64,000 nt of DNA, taken from assembly GCF_014305155.1 (NCBI RefSeq), contig NZ_JACRUK010000018.1, positions 1 through 64,000 of the forward strand. The letters are read 5' to 3'. The translations under genes and the position numbers were made by a program. Source of the stretch: Flavobacterium muglaense (GTDB lineage Bacteria; Bacteroidota; Bacteroidia; Flavobacteriales; Flavobacteriaceae). Positions 44,543 through 54,360 of the stretch are shown piece by piece (the stretch's first letter is position 1; each line of letters begins with the position of its first letter). The notes under the pieces are model-generated. The model was not told where the DNA came from, did no database searches, and worked only from the letters and a program-made list of their open reading frames with translations.

Positions 44543-45286
44543 ATGATTATAAAAGCAATTATCGTTGATGACGACGCCAAATCAAGAGAGCTCATTCACA
44601 GCTTTTGCAAAATTTATGGTGATAAAAAAATCATCATCGCAGATTTGTGCAACTCTGTAGACGCAGCAATTATTTCTATCGAAAAAAACAAGCCTGATTT
44701 AGTTTTCTTGGATATTGAGATGCCTCAACGAAATGGTTTTGAATTAGTCGAGCATTATACCAAAGTTCCATTTGAAATTGTGTTTGTCACTGGACATGCT
44801 AATAAATATATTGATGCGCTTCAGTGTAGTGCTTTAGATTATTTAATGAAACCTATAAATCCCTTAAATATAAAATCGATTATAGATCGTTTTGAAAATA
44901 AGATTGCGCTAGCCAATAGTCAAGAACGGTTTGAGGTTTTAAAAAACAACTTAAATAATTCCAATACGTCTATTATACTATCTAGCAATGACGGCTTTAA
45001 AGTAATAACAACAACAGACATCATTTACTGCGAGACGGGAAATGGTGATGGGAAATGTAAAATTGAGACCATTAATGAAACTATTGTTGTTTCTAAATCA
45101 TTAAAAGAAATGCATCAATTGTTAACAGATCGTTTATTTCTAAAAGTAAGTAGTAGCGCTATCGTAAACAAAAAATTCATCAAATCATTTCACACAAAAA
45201 ACAAAAAAATAACACTCTCTAATGGCTACTTAATAACTGTTACCGAGTACAATAAATCAACACTGATGGATGCAATTAATCAGTAA
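44543..45286 (+). CDS. LytTR-family response regulator
   Basis: This 247-residue regulator has an N-terminal receiver domain with the acidic pair VDDD (9-12), phospho-acceptor Asp57 in VFLDIEMP, and the conserved Lys in LMKPINP. A C-terminal LytTR DNA-binding domain (about 150-247) follows, with TTDIIYCETGNGDGKCKI, KSLKEMHQLL and FLKVSSSAIVNKKFIKSF. It is partnered with the downstream histidine kinase, whose start codon lies inside its last codons (17-nt overlap), so the two are translationally coupled. Confidence 0.92.
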   Translation: MIIKAIIVDDDAKSRELIHSFCKIYGDKKIIIADLCNSVDAAIISIEKNKPDLVFLDIEMPQRNGFELVEHYTKVPFEIVFVTGHANKYIDALQCSALDYLMKPINPLNIKSIIDRFENKIALANSQERFEVLKNNLNNSNTSIILSSNDGFKVITTTDIIYCETGNGDGKCKIETINETIVVSKSLKEMHQLLTDRLFLKVSSSAIVNKKFIKSFHTKNKKITLSNGYLITVTEYNKSTLMDAINQ

Positions 45287-48275
45287 ATTTCTCCTTCCTC
45301 TACTCCTAATGAGCAGCCTGATTATAACTGCTCAATATAAACCTGCAAAAAATTATACAACTGCTAACGGGCTACCTAATAATGCCGTGCGATCCTTATT
45401 TTTAGATCAGAATTATGATGTCTGGATTGGTACCGAAAACGGAATCTGTAAATTTGAAAACGGTACATTTTCCACTCTAGAATTACCAAAAAAAATCACC
45501 AACAACAGCTGTTGGGATATAAGTCAGGACAGCGAAGGAAATATGTGGTTTGCCAGTTACGGTGGCGGAATTTACAAATATGATGGCAAACGATATACGG
45601 TTTTCAATGCTTCTAATGGACTACCAAATACTAAAGCACGAAAACTGTTAGCCTACAAAAACAAAATGTATGTTGGTACCGATCTAGGTGTAGCTATCAT
45701 CGATATAAAAACCAATAAAATTAGTGTCCCAAAAGGAATCTTACCTCATTTTGGGGTTTTTATCGTAACTGATTTCGTTATGTCTAAAAACGAAGTTTAT
45801 TTTTCGACTTCCAATGAAGGTGTTTTTAAAATCGTCTACAAAAATAGTCTTCCTCGAATAGAGAGAGTATTAAAACTAGATCATGCTTTTAGTCTAGGAT
45901 TGTTTGACAACACCCTTTTAGTGGGTGGCAAAGCTACTATGGAGCAATTAGATATCAATGACCTAATAGAAAATAAAAACACAACAAAATCATTCGGGAG
46001 CACCACTGTTTGGGACTATGCAATAGATAAGTACAATAAAAAACATGCTGCTGCCTGGGGCGTTTTTGACTTAAGTGGCGGACTTTTTACTATTGCTAAC
46101 AATGAAATAACTAACGTCTCAAGAGAGTATGGGATTGATTCCCAAAGCATTTTGAATGTGGCTTATAATCCTGAAAAAGACTGCCTATATGTAGGCTCAA
46201 AAGACAAAGGAATTTATGAAGTTCAATTAGATCAAACCATCGTTTACAATCCATTTGACAATAAAAAAATTGTTGATTTTGAAACTTTAAATCATCAAAA
46301 AGTGATTTTGCATCAAGATGGAATTTCGATTTTGGATGGCTCCAATTTTGTTGTAAAAACAATTACGAATACTGATTTTAAAAAAGCTGAACTTGCCTAC
46401 ATCAATACTACCAAAAACAAACTGCCAACACATAGCGATGGCTATTTTGAACTAGAGTATAGTACTCCCGCCTCTAAAATTGAATTTTATGAAATCGTAA
46501 AACACGAAAAATCATTATGGATTACAAGTAATATAGGCGTTTATGAAATGAATTTTAACGGATCAATCATCAATTATCTTCCTATTCATAGCTACAAGAT
46601 TGGTTTCACTGCTGATGGTCAATTTATAGAAACCATTCCTTATGCAGGTGTTCGAATTTATGATAATGTCTATCATTTACAAGCCAAACACTTTTCGGAA
46701 TTTGATAAAAGTACACCTTTGAATGTTGTTGGTATTTTAAACAATCAAAACAAAACCTATTTAGTGTCCGTTTTTCAAGGTTTATTTAAACATCAAAATA
46801 ATACCTTCCAATCCCTTTTGAATAATAACATTTGGAGTCAAGAAAAACTAAAATTCATCACTAAAAACAACAAAGGCAATCTCATAATTGCTTCAGAATT
46901 TGGTGCCGTTACAATAATTGATGATTCAAAATCTTTTAAAGTACTAAAAAACATTAATAAAGATCAAATAATAGGCAACACCCTTACCTTTCTTGAATCG
47001 TACAAAGATTATATTTTTATTGGGACTGAACAGGGAATTACTATTTATCGCAATGGGCAATTTCAATTCTTTGACAAAGAGCAAGGCCTTAGTGATGCTG
47101 CAATAAGTAGTTCGGCTATTTTTGAAAATCAACTATGGTTAGGTACCCAAAAAGGGTATTTCTCCATCAATCTGGATAAACTAACTGCAAATAAAAAAAC
47201 GGTTTCAAGCATTGCTATCACAAATATTACGATCAATTCCGTACCTATTAAGTCCACTAATTACCATTGGTTTACCTATACTTCAAAGGAATTAAATTGT
47301 GAATACAATCAGAATACTATTGCTGTTGATTTTGTACCTAAAGGACATACTTTCCCCAACAAGTTAAAATTCAGGTACCGTTTAAAAAGTGATGACCGAT
47401 GGAGTCCATATACTGACAAACCTTATGTTTATTTGTCTTACTTACCGGCCAATACGTACCAATTAGAAATAGAAGTATATGACTTACATTCGGGTAAAAC
47501 GACTTGTTACACTATCCTAACTATTACTATTAAAAAACCATTTTGGGAAACGGCTTGGTTTTATGCAGCAATAGGACTTTGTCTTGTTCTATGTTTTTTA
47601 CTTATCGTTTCAAGAATAAAAAAACAAGCGAAGCAAAAAGCCGCAACCGAACGCAAACTTGCCAAAGCTAAACTAGAAGCTTTATTGAGCCAGATGAACC
47701 CTCATTTTACATTTAATGCGTTAACCAGCATACAGAGTTTTGTATTTAATAAAGACGTTCTTGATTCTAGTATTTATATTAGCGAAGTAGCTAGTTTAAT
47801 GCGCCAAACCTTAGATAACTCTTCGAATCAAACCATAACAATCGCAGATGAAATTCGGTATTTACAAACTTATATTTCGATAGAAAACAAGCGATTTGAT
47901 GGTCGAATACAGTCTCAAATTATTGTTGATCAATCGATCCTTCAAGAGATTACAGAGATCCCAACTATGTTGTTGCAGCCTTTTGTAGAAAATATTTTCA
48001 AACACGCATTTACTGAAGATTCCGTGCAACCAGCATTTACAATTGAATTCACAAGAGTAGCAAACATGCGCTTACAAATTCTTATTTCAGACAATGGAAA
48101 CGGGAAAAAAGAAACTACTAAAAATCATGTTTCAAAAGGATTGTCTATTGCCAAAGAACGCTTGCAAATTATGCAGCCTACGAATGAAAATCCAATCGTT
48201 ATAATTTTCTCAGAAACTGGAACCACAGTCAAAATCAAACTAATTATCCAAACTGAAAAACCAATTACAACCTAG
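45270..48275 (+). CDS. LytS-type sensor histidine kinase with two-component propeller
   Basis: This 1001-residue membrane kinase has a signal peptide (MQLISKFLLPLLLMSSLIIT, then AQ). The periplasmic sensor consists of beta-propeller 'reg_prop' repeats (GLPNNAVRSLFLDQNYDVWI, NGLPNTKARKLL, GLSDAAISSSAIFENQLWLG) capped by a Y_Y_Y domain (RYRLKSDDRWSPY). One transmembrane helix is near 760 (AWFYAAIGLCLVLCFLLIVS). A His_kinase domain follows with phospho-acceptor His812 in QMNPHFTFNALTSI and an ATPase region (LQPFVENIFKHAF, ISDNGNGKK). The ligand is unknown. It forms a pair with the LytTR regulator. Confidence 0.92.
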   Translation: MQLISKFLLPLLLMSSLIITAQYKPAKNYTTANGLPNNAVRSLFLDQNYDVWIGTENGICKFENGTFSTLELPKKITNNSCWDISQDSEGNMWFASYGGGIYKYDGKRYTVFNASNGLPNTKARKLLAYKNKMYVGTDLGVAIIDIKTNKISVPKGILPHFGVFIVTDFVMSKNEVYFSTSNEGVFKIVYKNSLPRIERVLKLDHAFSLGLFDNTLLVGGKATMEQLDINDLIENKNTTKSFGSTTVWDYAIDKYNKKHAAAWGVFDLSGGLFTIANNEITNVSREYGIDSQSILNVAYNPEKDCLYVGSKDKGIYEVQLDQTIVYNPFDNKKIVDFETLNHQKVILHQDGISILDGSNFVVKTITNTDFKKAELAYINTTKNKLPTHSDGYFELEYSTPASKIEFYEIVKHEKSLWITSNIGVYEMNFNGSIINYLPIHSYKIGFTADGQFIETIPYAGVRIYDNVYHLQAKHFSEFDKSTPLNVVGILNNQNKTYLVSVFQGLFKHQNNTFQSLLNNNIWSQEKLKFITKNNKGNLIIASEFGAVTIIDDSKSFKVLKNINKDQIIGNTLTFLESYKDYIFIGTEQGITIYRNGQFQFFDKEQGLSDAAISSSAIFENQLWLGTQKGYFSINLDKLTANKKTVSSIAITNITINSVPIKSTNYHWFTYTSKELNCEYNQNTIAVDFVPKGHTFPNKLKFRYRLKSDDRWSPYTDKPYVYLSYLPANTYQLEIEVYDLHSGKTTCYTILTITIKKPFWETAWFYAAIGLCLVLCFLLIVSRIKKQAKQKAATERKLAKAKLEALLSQMNPHFTFNALTSIQSFVFNKDVLDSSIYISEVASLMRQTLDNSSNQTITIADEIRYLQTYISIENKRFDGRIQSQIIVDQSILQEITEIPTMLLQPFVENIFKHAFTEDSVQPAFTIEFTRVANMRLQILISDNGNGKKETTKNHVSKGLSIAKERLQIMQPTNENPIVIIFSETGTTVKIKLIIQTEKPITT

Positions 48276-48390
48276 AATAGTCATTTTGTAGCCTAGAATG
48301 CTCGAATTACTTTTGCGCTATTTTTTATTATATTTTATGTATTTAAATTTGTTTTTCAACTTGATAACAAAACCTTTAAATACACAAAAA

Positions 48391-48474
48391 ATGGAAACTA
48401 TTATGCGCATAATACCATTTGTAGTTTTATCCTTAATACTATATTTAATCATTACTCATAAAAAACCCAACTAG
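48391..48474 (+). CDS. Tiny hydrophobic peptide (27 aa), doubtful
   Basis: ATG GAA ACT ATT opens a 27-codon frame ending TAG. METIMRIIPFVVLSLILYLI is followed by a basic tail, THKKPN. One membrane helix with a positive end fits a small membrane peptide, and a terminator-like hairpin follows 88 nt later. There is no family match that I know and no clear promoter. It may be spurious. Confidence 0.3.
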   Translation: METIMRIIPFVVLSLILYLIITHKKPN

Positions 48475-48561
48475 TTACACTATCAAGTCCTGTTTACAAA
48501 AAGATTCCTTATATAGCATTGAACAAAAGTTTTACAGAACAAATATCAAATTATACAAAAG

Positions 48562-48589
48562 ACGCTATCTACAAATTAGCGTTTTTTTT
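48562..48589 (+). terminator. Intrinsic terminator downstream of the histidine kinase
   Basis: ACGCTA pairs with TAGCGT around a 9-nt loop and is followed by seven T in total. Confidence 0.7.
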
Positions 48590-48634
48590 ATGTGCAACAG
48601 CCAAATATAATTAAAAGCACAAATCGTTATAAAC

Positions 48635-48710
48635 AGCCCCGATTGCAGTAAAAATCCTTATAAGGCAATTGTTTTGCCTTATAAGATTGAAACGGAAAGC
48701 GGGAGGGAAT
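48635..48710 (+). repeat. Hairpin repeat element A (short-core form)
   Basis: Outer boxes are AGCCCCGATTGCAGTAAAAA on the left and GATTGAAACGGAAAGCGGGA on the right. Between them a perfect 12-bp stem (CTTATAAGGCAA, 48657-48668, with its complement at 48674-48685) forms the core. The rest of the 48276-48846 gap holds the tiny peptide, the terminator and the uvrA promoter. Confidence 0.7.
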
Positions 48711-48823
48711 TGTATTGATACACGTTTGGTTTCTGCTTCTAGAAATAGGCTGAAATGATTTATAAATCCTTGATTTTAACATAAACTTCTAAAGTGTTCT
48801 ATGGAAAGAATCAACCAAAAGAG

Positions 48824-48831
48824 TAACTTTG
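48824..48831 (+). promoter_or_regulatory. -7 box for uvrA
   Basis: TAACTTTG is an exact TAnnTTTG match 15 nt before the ATG at 48847. It excludes the in-frame upstream codon at 48829, which lies within the box. Confidence 0.6.
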
Positions 48832-48846
48832 CTTTTTTGCAAAATT

Positions 48847-51678
48847 ATGTTAGACAAAGACAATACGATTGAAGTTCAAGGTGCACGTGTTCACAACCTT
48901 AAAAATATAGATATTTCGATTCCTAGAGAGAAACTGGTTGTTATCACTGGGCTTTCGGGCTCTGGGAAATCATCCTTAGCTTTCGACACTATTTATGCCG
49001 AGGGGCAGCGGCGTTATGTAGAAACTTTTTCGGCTTATGCCAGACAGTTTCTTGGTGGCTTAGAACGTCCCGATGTGGACAAAATTGACGGACTTTCGCC
49101 GGTAATTGCCATTGAACAAAAAACGACAAGTAAGAGTCCAAGATCTACTGTGGGAACAATTACGGAGATTTACGATTTCTTGCGTTTGCTTTATGCTCGT
49201 GGTGCCGATGCTTACAGTTACAATACGGGGGAGAAAATGGTGAGCTACTCTGATGAGCAAATTAAGGAATTAATTACGCAAGACTTTCTAAATAAGCGCA
49301 TCAATATTTTGGCTCCTGTTATTAGGGCTAGAAAGGGACATTATGGTGAGTTGTTTCAGCAAATTGCGAAGCAAGGTTTCTTGAAAGTTAGGGTAAATGG
49401 TGAAGTTCGCGAAATCACATCGGGCATGAAATTGGATCGATATAAAACTCATGATATTGAGATTGTGGTAGACCGAATGCTAGTTGAAGAAACAACCGAC
49501 AATCAAAAACGCTTATCCGAAAGTATCAATACCGCCATGCATCATGGGGAAAACGTCTTGATGGTTTTAGATCAGGATTCGAATGAAGTACGGTATTTTA
49601 GTCGTAATTTAATGTGCCCGAGTTCAGGGATATCCTATCAAAATCCAGAACCCAATTTATTTTCGTTTAACTCTCCAAAAGGAGCCTGTGATCATTGTAA
49701 TGGTCTGGGTACGGTAAACGAAATTAACGTAAAAAAGATAATTCCAAATCCTAAGCTGTCTATAAAAGCAGGAGGTTTTGCGCCTTTGGGCGAATACAAA
49801 TCGTCTTGGATTTTCAAGCAATTGGAAATCATAGGTGAGAAATTTGACTTTAAAATCACCGATCCAATCGAAAAAATTCCTGAGGAAGCAATGGAAATGA
49901 TTTTGAATGGCGGAAAAGAAAAATTCACAATCAACTCCCCCAACCTAGGTGTTGCGAGAGATTACAAAATAGACTTTGAGGGAATTTCTCAATTTATTAA
50001 AAACCAATACGACGAGAGTGGTTCTACAACAATAAAACGTTGGGCCAAAGAATTCATGGACGAGATTAACTGTCCCGTTTGTGAGGGTTCTAGATTAAAA
50101 AAAGAGGCACAATTCTTTAAAATCAATGAAAAAAACATATCGGAATTGTGTGATATGGACATTTCAGATTTGACCATTTGGTTTAATGATTTACACAATC
50201 ACTTATCGGATAAACAAAAACGAATTGCTACTGAAGTAGTAAAGGAAATCAAAGATAGACTGCATTTTTTAATGAATGTAGGGTTGGATTATTTGGCTTT
50301 AAGCCGAAGTTCAAAATCCCTATCTGGTGGAGAGGCGCAACGTATTCGTCTTGCTACTCAAATTGGATCGCAATTGGTGGGCGTACTCTATATTTTAGAT
50401 GAGCCAAGCATTGGTTTACACCAAAGAGACAACGAAAAGTTGATTCATTCACTAGAGCAATTGCGCGACATAGGAAACTCAGTTATTGTGGTAGAACACG
50501 ATAAAGACATGATTGAGCAAGCCGATTATGTGATCGATATTGGCCCGAAAGCAGGAAAATTTGGAGGAGAGATCATCAGTATTGGTACACCAGCTGAAAC
50601 CTTGAAGTCAGATACCATTACTGCACAATATTTGAACGGAAAAATGAAATTTGAGATTCCGAAAAAACGTCGTGAAGGAAATGGAAAGTTTTTAAAACTA
50701 ACAGGCGCAACCGGAAATAACTTAAAAAACGTTTCTATTGAGTTGCCTCTTGGTAAAATGATTTGCGTTACAGGAGTTTCAGGAAGTGGTAAATCTACTT
50801 TAATCAACGAGACCCTCTACCCTATTTTGAATGCTTATTATTTTAATGGTGTCAAAAAACCGCAGCCCTATAAAAAAATTGAAGGACTAGAACACATCGA
50901 TAAAGTAATAGACATTGACCAGAGTCCGATTGGGAGAACACCACGTTCCAATCCCGCAACTTATACCGAGGTTTTTACCGAAATAAGAGCCTTATTCACT
51001 AAAACATCCGAAAGTATGATTCGCGGTTACAAAGCCGGTCGTTTTAGCTTCAATGTAAAAGGAGGACGCTGCGAAACTTGTCAAGGGTCTGGTGTGCGAA
51101 CGATCGAAATGAACTTTTTACCGGATGTGTATGTGGAGTGCGAAACCTGCCAGGGAAAACGTTTTAATAGAGAAACATTAGAAATTCGTTTTAAAGGAAA
51201 ATCGATCTCGGATGTCTTGAATATGACGGTTGATGAAGCGGTTCCATTTTTTGAAATGATTCCAAAAATCTACAGAAAAGTTAAAACAATTCAGGATGTA
51301 GGTTTAGGATACATTACACTAGGACAGCAAAGCACAACGCTATCAGGTGGTGAGGCACAACGCATCAAACTAGCTGGAGAACTGTCTAAAAAAGATACTG
51401 GAAATACTTTTTACATCTTGGACGAACCCACTACAGGTTTGCATTTTGAAGATATTAGAGTACTAATGACCGTAATTAATAAACTAGTAGATAAAGGAAA
51501 TACAATTTTAATTATTGAACACAATATGGACGTGATCAAACTAGCCGATTATATTATAGATATTGGTCCCGAAGGTGGTAAAGGCGGTGGACAATTAGTC
51601 GCCAAAGGTACTCCCGAAGAAATCATAAAAAACAAAAAAAGCTATACCGCAAAATTCTTGAAGAAAGAATTAGAATAA
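48847..51678 (+). CDS. uvrA: Excinuclease ABC subunit A
   Basis: UvrA (943 aa) is the damage-recognising ATPase dimer of nucleotide-excision repair. The first ABC module has Walker [21 protein letters not shown] and signature [19 protein letters not shown]. The second has [18 protein letters not shown] and [15 protein letters not shown]. Zinc-binding cysteine pairs appear in [20 protein letters not shown] with GACDHCNG, in CPVCEGSRL, and in [20 protein letters not shown] with [15 protein letters not shown]-like [11 protein letters not shown] and [11 protein letters not shown] follow the Walker B strands. The start is fixed by the promoter just upstream. Confidence 0.96.
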   Translation: MLDKDNTIEVQGARVHNLKNIDISIPREKLVVITGLSGSGKSSLAFDTIYAEGQRRYVETFSAYARQFLGGLERPDVDKIDGLSPVIAIEQKTTSKSPRSTVGTITEIYDFLRLLYARGADAYSYNTGEKMVSYSDEQIKELITQDFLNKRINILAPVIRARKGHYGELFQQIAKQGFLKVRVNGEVREITSGMKLDRYKTHDIEIVVDRMLVEETTDNQKRLSESINTAMHHGENVLMVLDQDSNEVRYFSRNLMCPSSGISYQNPEPNLFSFNSPKGACDHCNGLGTVNEINVKKIIPNPKLSIKAGGFAPLGEYKSSWIFKQLEIIGEKFDFKITDPIEKIPEEAMEMILNGGKEKFTINSPNLGVARDYKIDFEGISQFIKNQYDESGSTTIKRWAKEFMDEINCPVCEGSRLKKEAQFFKINEKNISELCDMDISDLTIWFNDLHNHLSDKQKRIATEVVKEIKDRLHFLMNVGLDYLALSRSSKSLSGGEAQRIRLATQIGSQLVGVLYILDEPSIGLHQRDNEKLIHSLEQLRDIGNSVIVVEHDKDMIEQADYVIDIGPKAGKFGGEIISIGTPAETLKSDTITAQYLNGKMKFEIPKKRREGNGKFLKLTGATGNNLKNVSIELPLGKMICVTGVSGSGKSTLINETLYPILNAYYFNGVKKPQPYKKIEGLEHIDKVIDIDQSPIGRTPRSNPATYTEVFTEIRALFTKTSESMIRGYKAGRFSFNVKGGRCETCQGSGVRTIEMNFLPDVYVECETCQGKRFNRETLEIRFKGKSISDVLNMTVDEAVPFFEMIPKIYRKVKTIQDVGLGYITLGQQSTTLSGGEAQRIKLAGELSKKDTGNTFYILDEPTTGLHFEDIRVLMTVINKLVDKGNTILIIEHNMDVIKLADYIIDIGPEGGKGGGQLVAKGTPEEIIKNKKSYTAKFLKKELE

Positions 51679-51682
51679 TCTT

Positions 51683-51712
51683 AATCCGCCACAAGGCGGA
51701 TTTTGTTTTTTA
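51683..51712 (+). terminator. Intrinsic terminator after uvrA
   Basis: AATCCGCC pairs perfectly with GGCGGATT around ACAA and is followed by TTGTTTTTT. Confidence 0.88.
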
Positions 51713-52159
51713 AGACTATTTCAGGTTTGTATCTACCCTTAAAAAAAAAACGTACAACGGAAGCTCCAAAGAATGGGATTAGAAAATATAATACAAATTT
51801 CCCTCTAATTGGATGAGCGCCTGAAAAGCACGCTAGTTTTTCACATATTAATTACTCTTAATTATTTGGGCGAGCCCCTACCTCCACTCCGTTACGGTAG
51901 CGTCAGGCTCATATCTTTGCTTTGAATACAGATATATGAAATACTTAACTTTGAAATATTATTTGATAACAAAACAAAGTTGCATAATCGTTGTCGGGCT
52001 AGATACATTTTAATGATATTGACGTATAGGAAGATCAACTTTGTTTTTATTACATATAAGCCTCAATAAGTACTTAAGCACTAGATTAATATTTAGATGT
52101 TGTATAAAAAATGAGCAAAGGCATGTGCAATATTTTGTTATCGTAAAAACAAAAAAATT
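51713..52159. other. Non-coding region holding the IS110 left end
   Basis: There is no gene. The part to about 51910 contains repeat-like sequence (GGGCGAGCCCCTACCTCC, then CGTTACGGTAGCGTCAGGCT). From about 51920 onward it is AT-rich, includes the 12-bp inverted repeat described separately, and presumably is the left end of the IS110 element. The exact boundary was not determined. Confidence 0.5.
51971..52047 (+). ncRNA. Candidate IS110 bridge RNA (long stem-loop)
   Basis: AAAACAAAGTTG (51971-51982) and CAACTTTGTTTT (52036-52047) form a 12-bp perfect stem around 53 nt. It lies in the non-coding left end 112 nt before the transposase start. IS110-group elements are known to encode a structured bridge RNA in this position, which pairs with target and donor DNA. 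This assignment is inference from location and structure. Confidence 0.4.
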
Positions 52160-53161
52160 ATGAATTTGAAGTATTCAGTAGGATTGGACATTGCTAGTAA
52201 AAAAATTGACATTTGTATGTCAGTAATTGATAGTAATCAGAGAGTAATTGTTGTTTCAAGCAAGTCGTTTTTAAACACTTTAAATGGATTTAAAGACATG
52301 GACGAATGGGTTGTGAAAAACCATAAAGAGAAAGAAGTTCCGTTGGTTCTATGTATGGAAGCCACTGGAGTTTATCATGAAAATTGTGCTTTGTATTTTT
52401 CTGAAAGAAAATATAACACTTCCATTATTTTGCCAAATAAAGCAAAGCATTATTTAATTTCATTGGGATTAAAATCAAAAAATGATAGTATTGATGCCAA
52501 AGGATTATCAAAAATGGGAGCCGAACAATGTTTGGAATTATGGCAACCAATGGGTAAGTTTTTCTATGAACTACGACAATACACAAGACAGTATCAAAAT
52601 TTACAAGAACAAAAAACAGTTTTTAATAATCAGCTTCATGCTCTAGAACATGCAATGTTTAAAAGTAAAAAGATGATAAAACAACAACAAGACACCATTA
52701 AACTCTTTGATAAGCAACTCAAAGAACTTGAGAAATTAATAAAGAATCTGATATATTCAGATGAAATAATAAAACAAAAGGTATCTAATATTTGTAGAAT
52801 AAAAGGAATTGGAATGCTTACGGCAGCAACAATTTTAGCAGAAACAAATGGCTTTGAATTGTTTAAAAATTATAAGCAATTAGTCTCTTATGCAGGTTTT
52901 GATGTTGTTGAACGAGAGTCTGGCACCAGTACCGGAAAAACAAAAATATCAAAAAAAGGCAACAGTCATATTAGAAGAGCATTATTTATGCCAGCCTTTG
53001 TAGCTGTTAAACATAATGAAAAACCAGCAATAGATTTATACAATCGAACCATTGAAAAACATGGGATCAAAATGAAAAGTTATGTTGCTGTACAAAAAAA
53101 ACTATTGGTCCTAATATACCATATTTGGAAAAAAATGAGGAATATGATCCAAATTATTTAG
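52160..53161 (+). CDS. IS110-family transposase (DEDD recombinase)
   Basis: This 333-residue product has the RuvC-like DEDD catalytic residues: D10 in VGLDIASKK, E67 in CMEATGVYHE, and D109/D112 in KSKNDSIDAKGL. A central coiled-coil region (about 135-200) and a C-terminal Tnp_20 domain follow, with the helix-hairpin-helix RIKGIGMLTAATILAETNG and the catalytic serine S254 in ERESGTSTGKTKISKKGNSH. At A7 (53129-53135) the current frame turns into a short tail, MRNMIQII. The -1 frame continues for 54 codons to 53298 with a plausible C-terminus. The element has no obvious terminal inverted repeats, as expected for IS110. Confidence 0.92.
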   Translation: MNLKYSVGLDIASKKIDICMSVIDSNQRVIVVSSKSFLNTLNGFKDMDEWVVKNHKEKEVPLVLCMEATGVYHENCALYFSERKYNTSIILPNKAKHYLISLGLKSKNDSIDAKGLSKMGAEQCLELWQPMGKFFYELRQYTRQYQNLQEQKTVFNNQLHALEHAMFKSKKMIKQQQDTIKLFDKQLKELEKLIKNLIYSDEIIKQKVSNICRIKGIGMLTAATILAETNGFELFKNYKQLVSYAGFDVVERESGTSTGKTKISKKGNSHIRRALFMPAFVAVKHNEKPAIDLYNRTIEKHGIKMKSYVAVQKKLLVLIYHIWKKMRNMIQII

Positions 53162-53298
53162 AGAAAATCAATCAACAGCAAGAAAATATAACATATCTTA
53201 TAAATGACGAGAAAAACAAAAAAAATAGCCCCAATCAAGTCGAGGCTATACCAGATAAACAAATCATTATTGAAAATGAAACGCTTTCTATAGTTTAA
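53134..53298 (+). CDS. C-terminal tail of the IS110 transposase in the -1 frame
   Basis: Reading one base back after TGG AAA AAA gives NEEYDPNYLEKINQQQENIT, then YLINDEKNKKNSPNQVEAIP and DKQIIIENETLSIV before TAA. The composition (acidic, Gln/Asn-rich) looks like a natural C-terminal tail, and I recall similar tails on flavobacterial IS110 proteins. Slippage on A AAA AAA could join the frames to give about 378 residues. Alternatively, one A was lost by mutation. Confidence 0.6.
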   Translation, partial: NEEYDPNYLEKINQQQENITYLINDEKNKKNSPNQVEAIPDKQIIIENETLSIV

Positions 53299-53404
53299 CA
53301 AATATATAAAAATTAAAAGAAAATCATTAGGATTTTAAGATAGTACCTATACTGCAATCTTTTATTTAAGCATTACCCTTCGGGACAGCTTAAATAAAAG
53401 GATT

Positions 53405-54360
53405 GAGGTAAGCATTTAAGCACATATTATTTTTTGATGAGTAATATTATCTGATTTTACCATCCTCTTGATTAAATTATTAAAAATGGTTTCTTTAGTT
53501 TGGGAACGATTAATTCGGTAACAAAACTCATCGAAATACCTGTTAATATTACTCTCACTAACCCAAGAATAAGTTGTTCTTATCCACGACTTCACCTGAT
53601 GAATCATAATATGTAATGCTTTAAATTTAGAGCCTTTGTCACTTAATATTTGTGTCAGATCAAAATCCTTAGCAATCGGATTGTATCCTTTCCATTTGTC
53701 AGTCGTGATTCTCGCATCTTTACCTATATGCTTTTCAAACATCTTTCTTAAAGATTTGGAAGAGTAATCTGGAATTTGAAAGGTATAAAAACGTTTCACT
53801 TTCCCATCATCTGTAAGTTCTACAGCACATACGGCTTTTTTCTTTGTACTATCATAACTCCTTCCAGGTTTGCCTTCTTCATAACCACCCACAACGTATT
53901 CATCAACATTAACAACTCCAGTCATAGGAAAATCTCCACTTGATTTCATCGCCTCACGCACTTTATGCATAAATAACCTTGCGGTTCTTTCGTGAACACC
54001 AAAACGAACTGCTGTTTGAGAAGCCGAAAGACTTTTTGTGCTGGTTGACATTTCAAAACAAATAAAAAACGCCTTTTTCAAACCAAATTTTACTTTATGG
54101 AACAAAGTATTCGCCATTGCTGATTCAGTATCGCTACAAATATTACAAGTTCTTGCAAAATCTTTACGTATTTGACTCTTAGTATGGCTGCACTTTCTAC
54201 AAACATATCGCTCTGACCATTTGATTTCTGAAAGATATTCTCTACAATCTTGGTCGGTTTTGAATCGTTTAGAAAACTCTATGAGATTTTGACCTTTAAA
54301 AATTTTCATTTTTTCTATATTTTTCGAAACTTTGAAGGTATGAAATTAAATGCTGACCTC
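53405..54360 (-). mobile_element. IS1595-family insertion sequence, complete (956 bp)
   Basis: Left end GAGGTAAGCATTTAA (53405-53419) and right end GAGGTCAGCATTTAA (reverse complement of 54346-54360) match at 14 of 15 positions. AATAAAAGGATT is found directly outside both ends (53393-53404 and 54361-54372), forming 12-bp direct repeats. One transposase gene fills the element. Confidence 0.8.
53416..54309 (-). CDS. IS1595-family (ISXO2-like) transposase
   Basis: The 297-residue transposase has an N-terminal zinc ribbon with C37-C40 and C55-C58 (YVCRKCSH and CNICSDTE). A helix-turn-helix section follows (ASQTAVRFGVHERTARLFMH). The ISXO2-type catalytic core has D136 in VNVDEYVVGG, D204 in RITTDKWKGY, and the later SWVSESNINRYFDEFCYRIN region carrying Asn/Glu-type catalytic residues. 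The gene runs against the IS110 gene, and its stop codon lies inside the left terminal repeat. It is complete and presumably active. The N-terminal fragment at the left window edge is a relative. Confidence 0.93.
   Translation of the reverse strand: MKIFKGQNLIEFSKRFKTDQDCREYLSEIKWSERYVCRKCSHTKSQIRKDFARTCNICSDTESAMANTLFHKVKFGLKKAFFICFEMSTSTKSLSASQTAVRFGVHERTARLFMHKVREAMKSSGDFPMTGVVNVDEYVVGGYEEGKPGRSYDSTKKKAVCAVELTDDGKVKRFYTFQIPDYSSKSLRKMFEKHIGKDARITTDKWKGYNPIAKDFDLTQILSDKGSKFKALHIMIHQVKSWIRTTYSWVSESNINRYFDEFCYRINRSQTKETIFNNLIKRMVKSDNITHQKIICA

Noticed and set aside
51857..51905. tRNA-like or structured RNA near GGGCGAGCCCC
   Set aside because: The GC-rich segment pairs partly with itself, but no cloverleaf or anticodon arm can be drawn. 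It is better explained as a dispersed repeat at the edge of the IS110 element.
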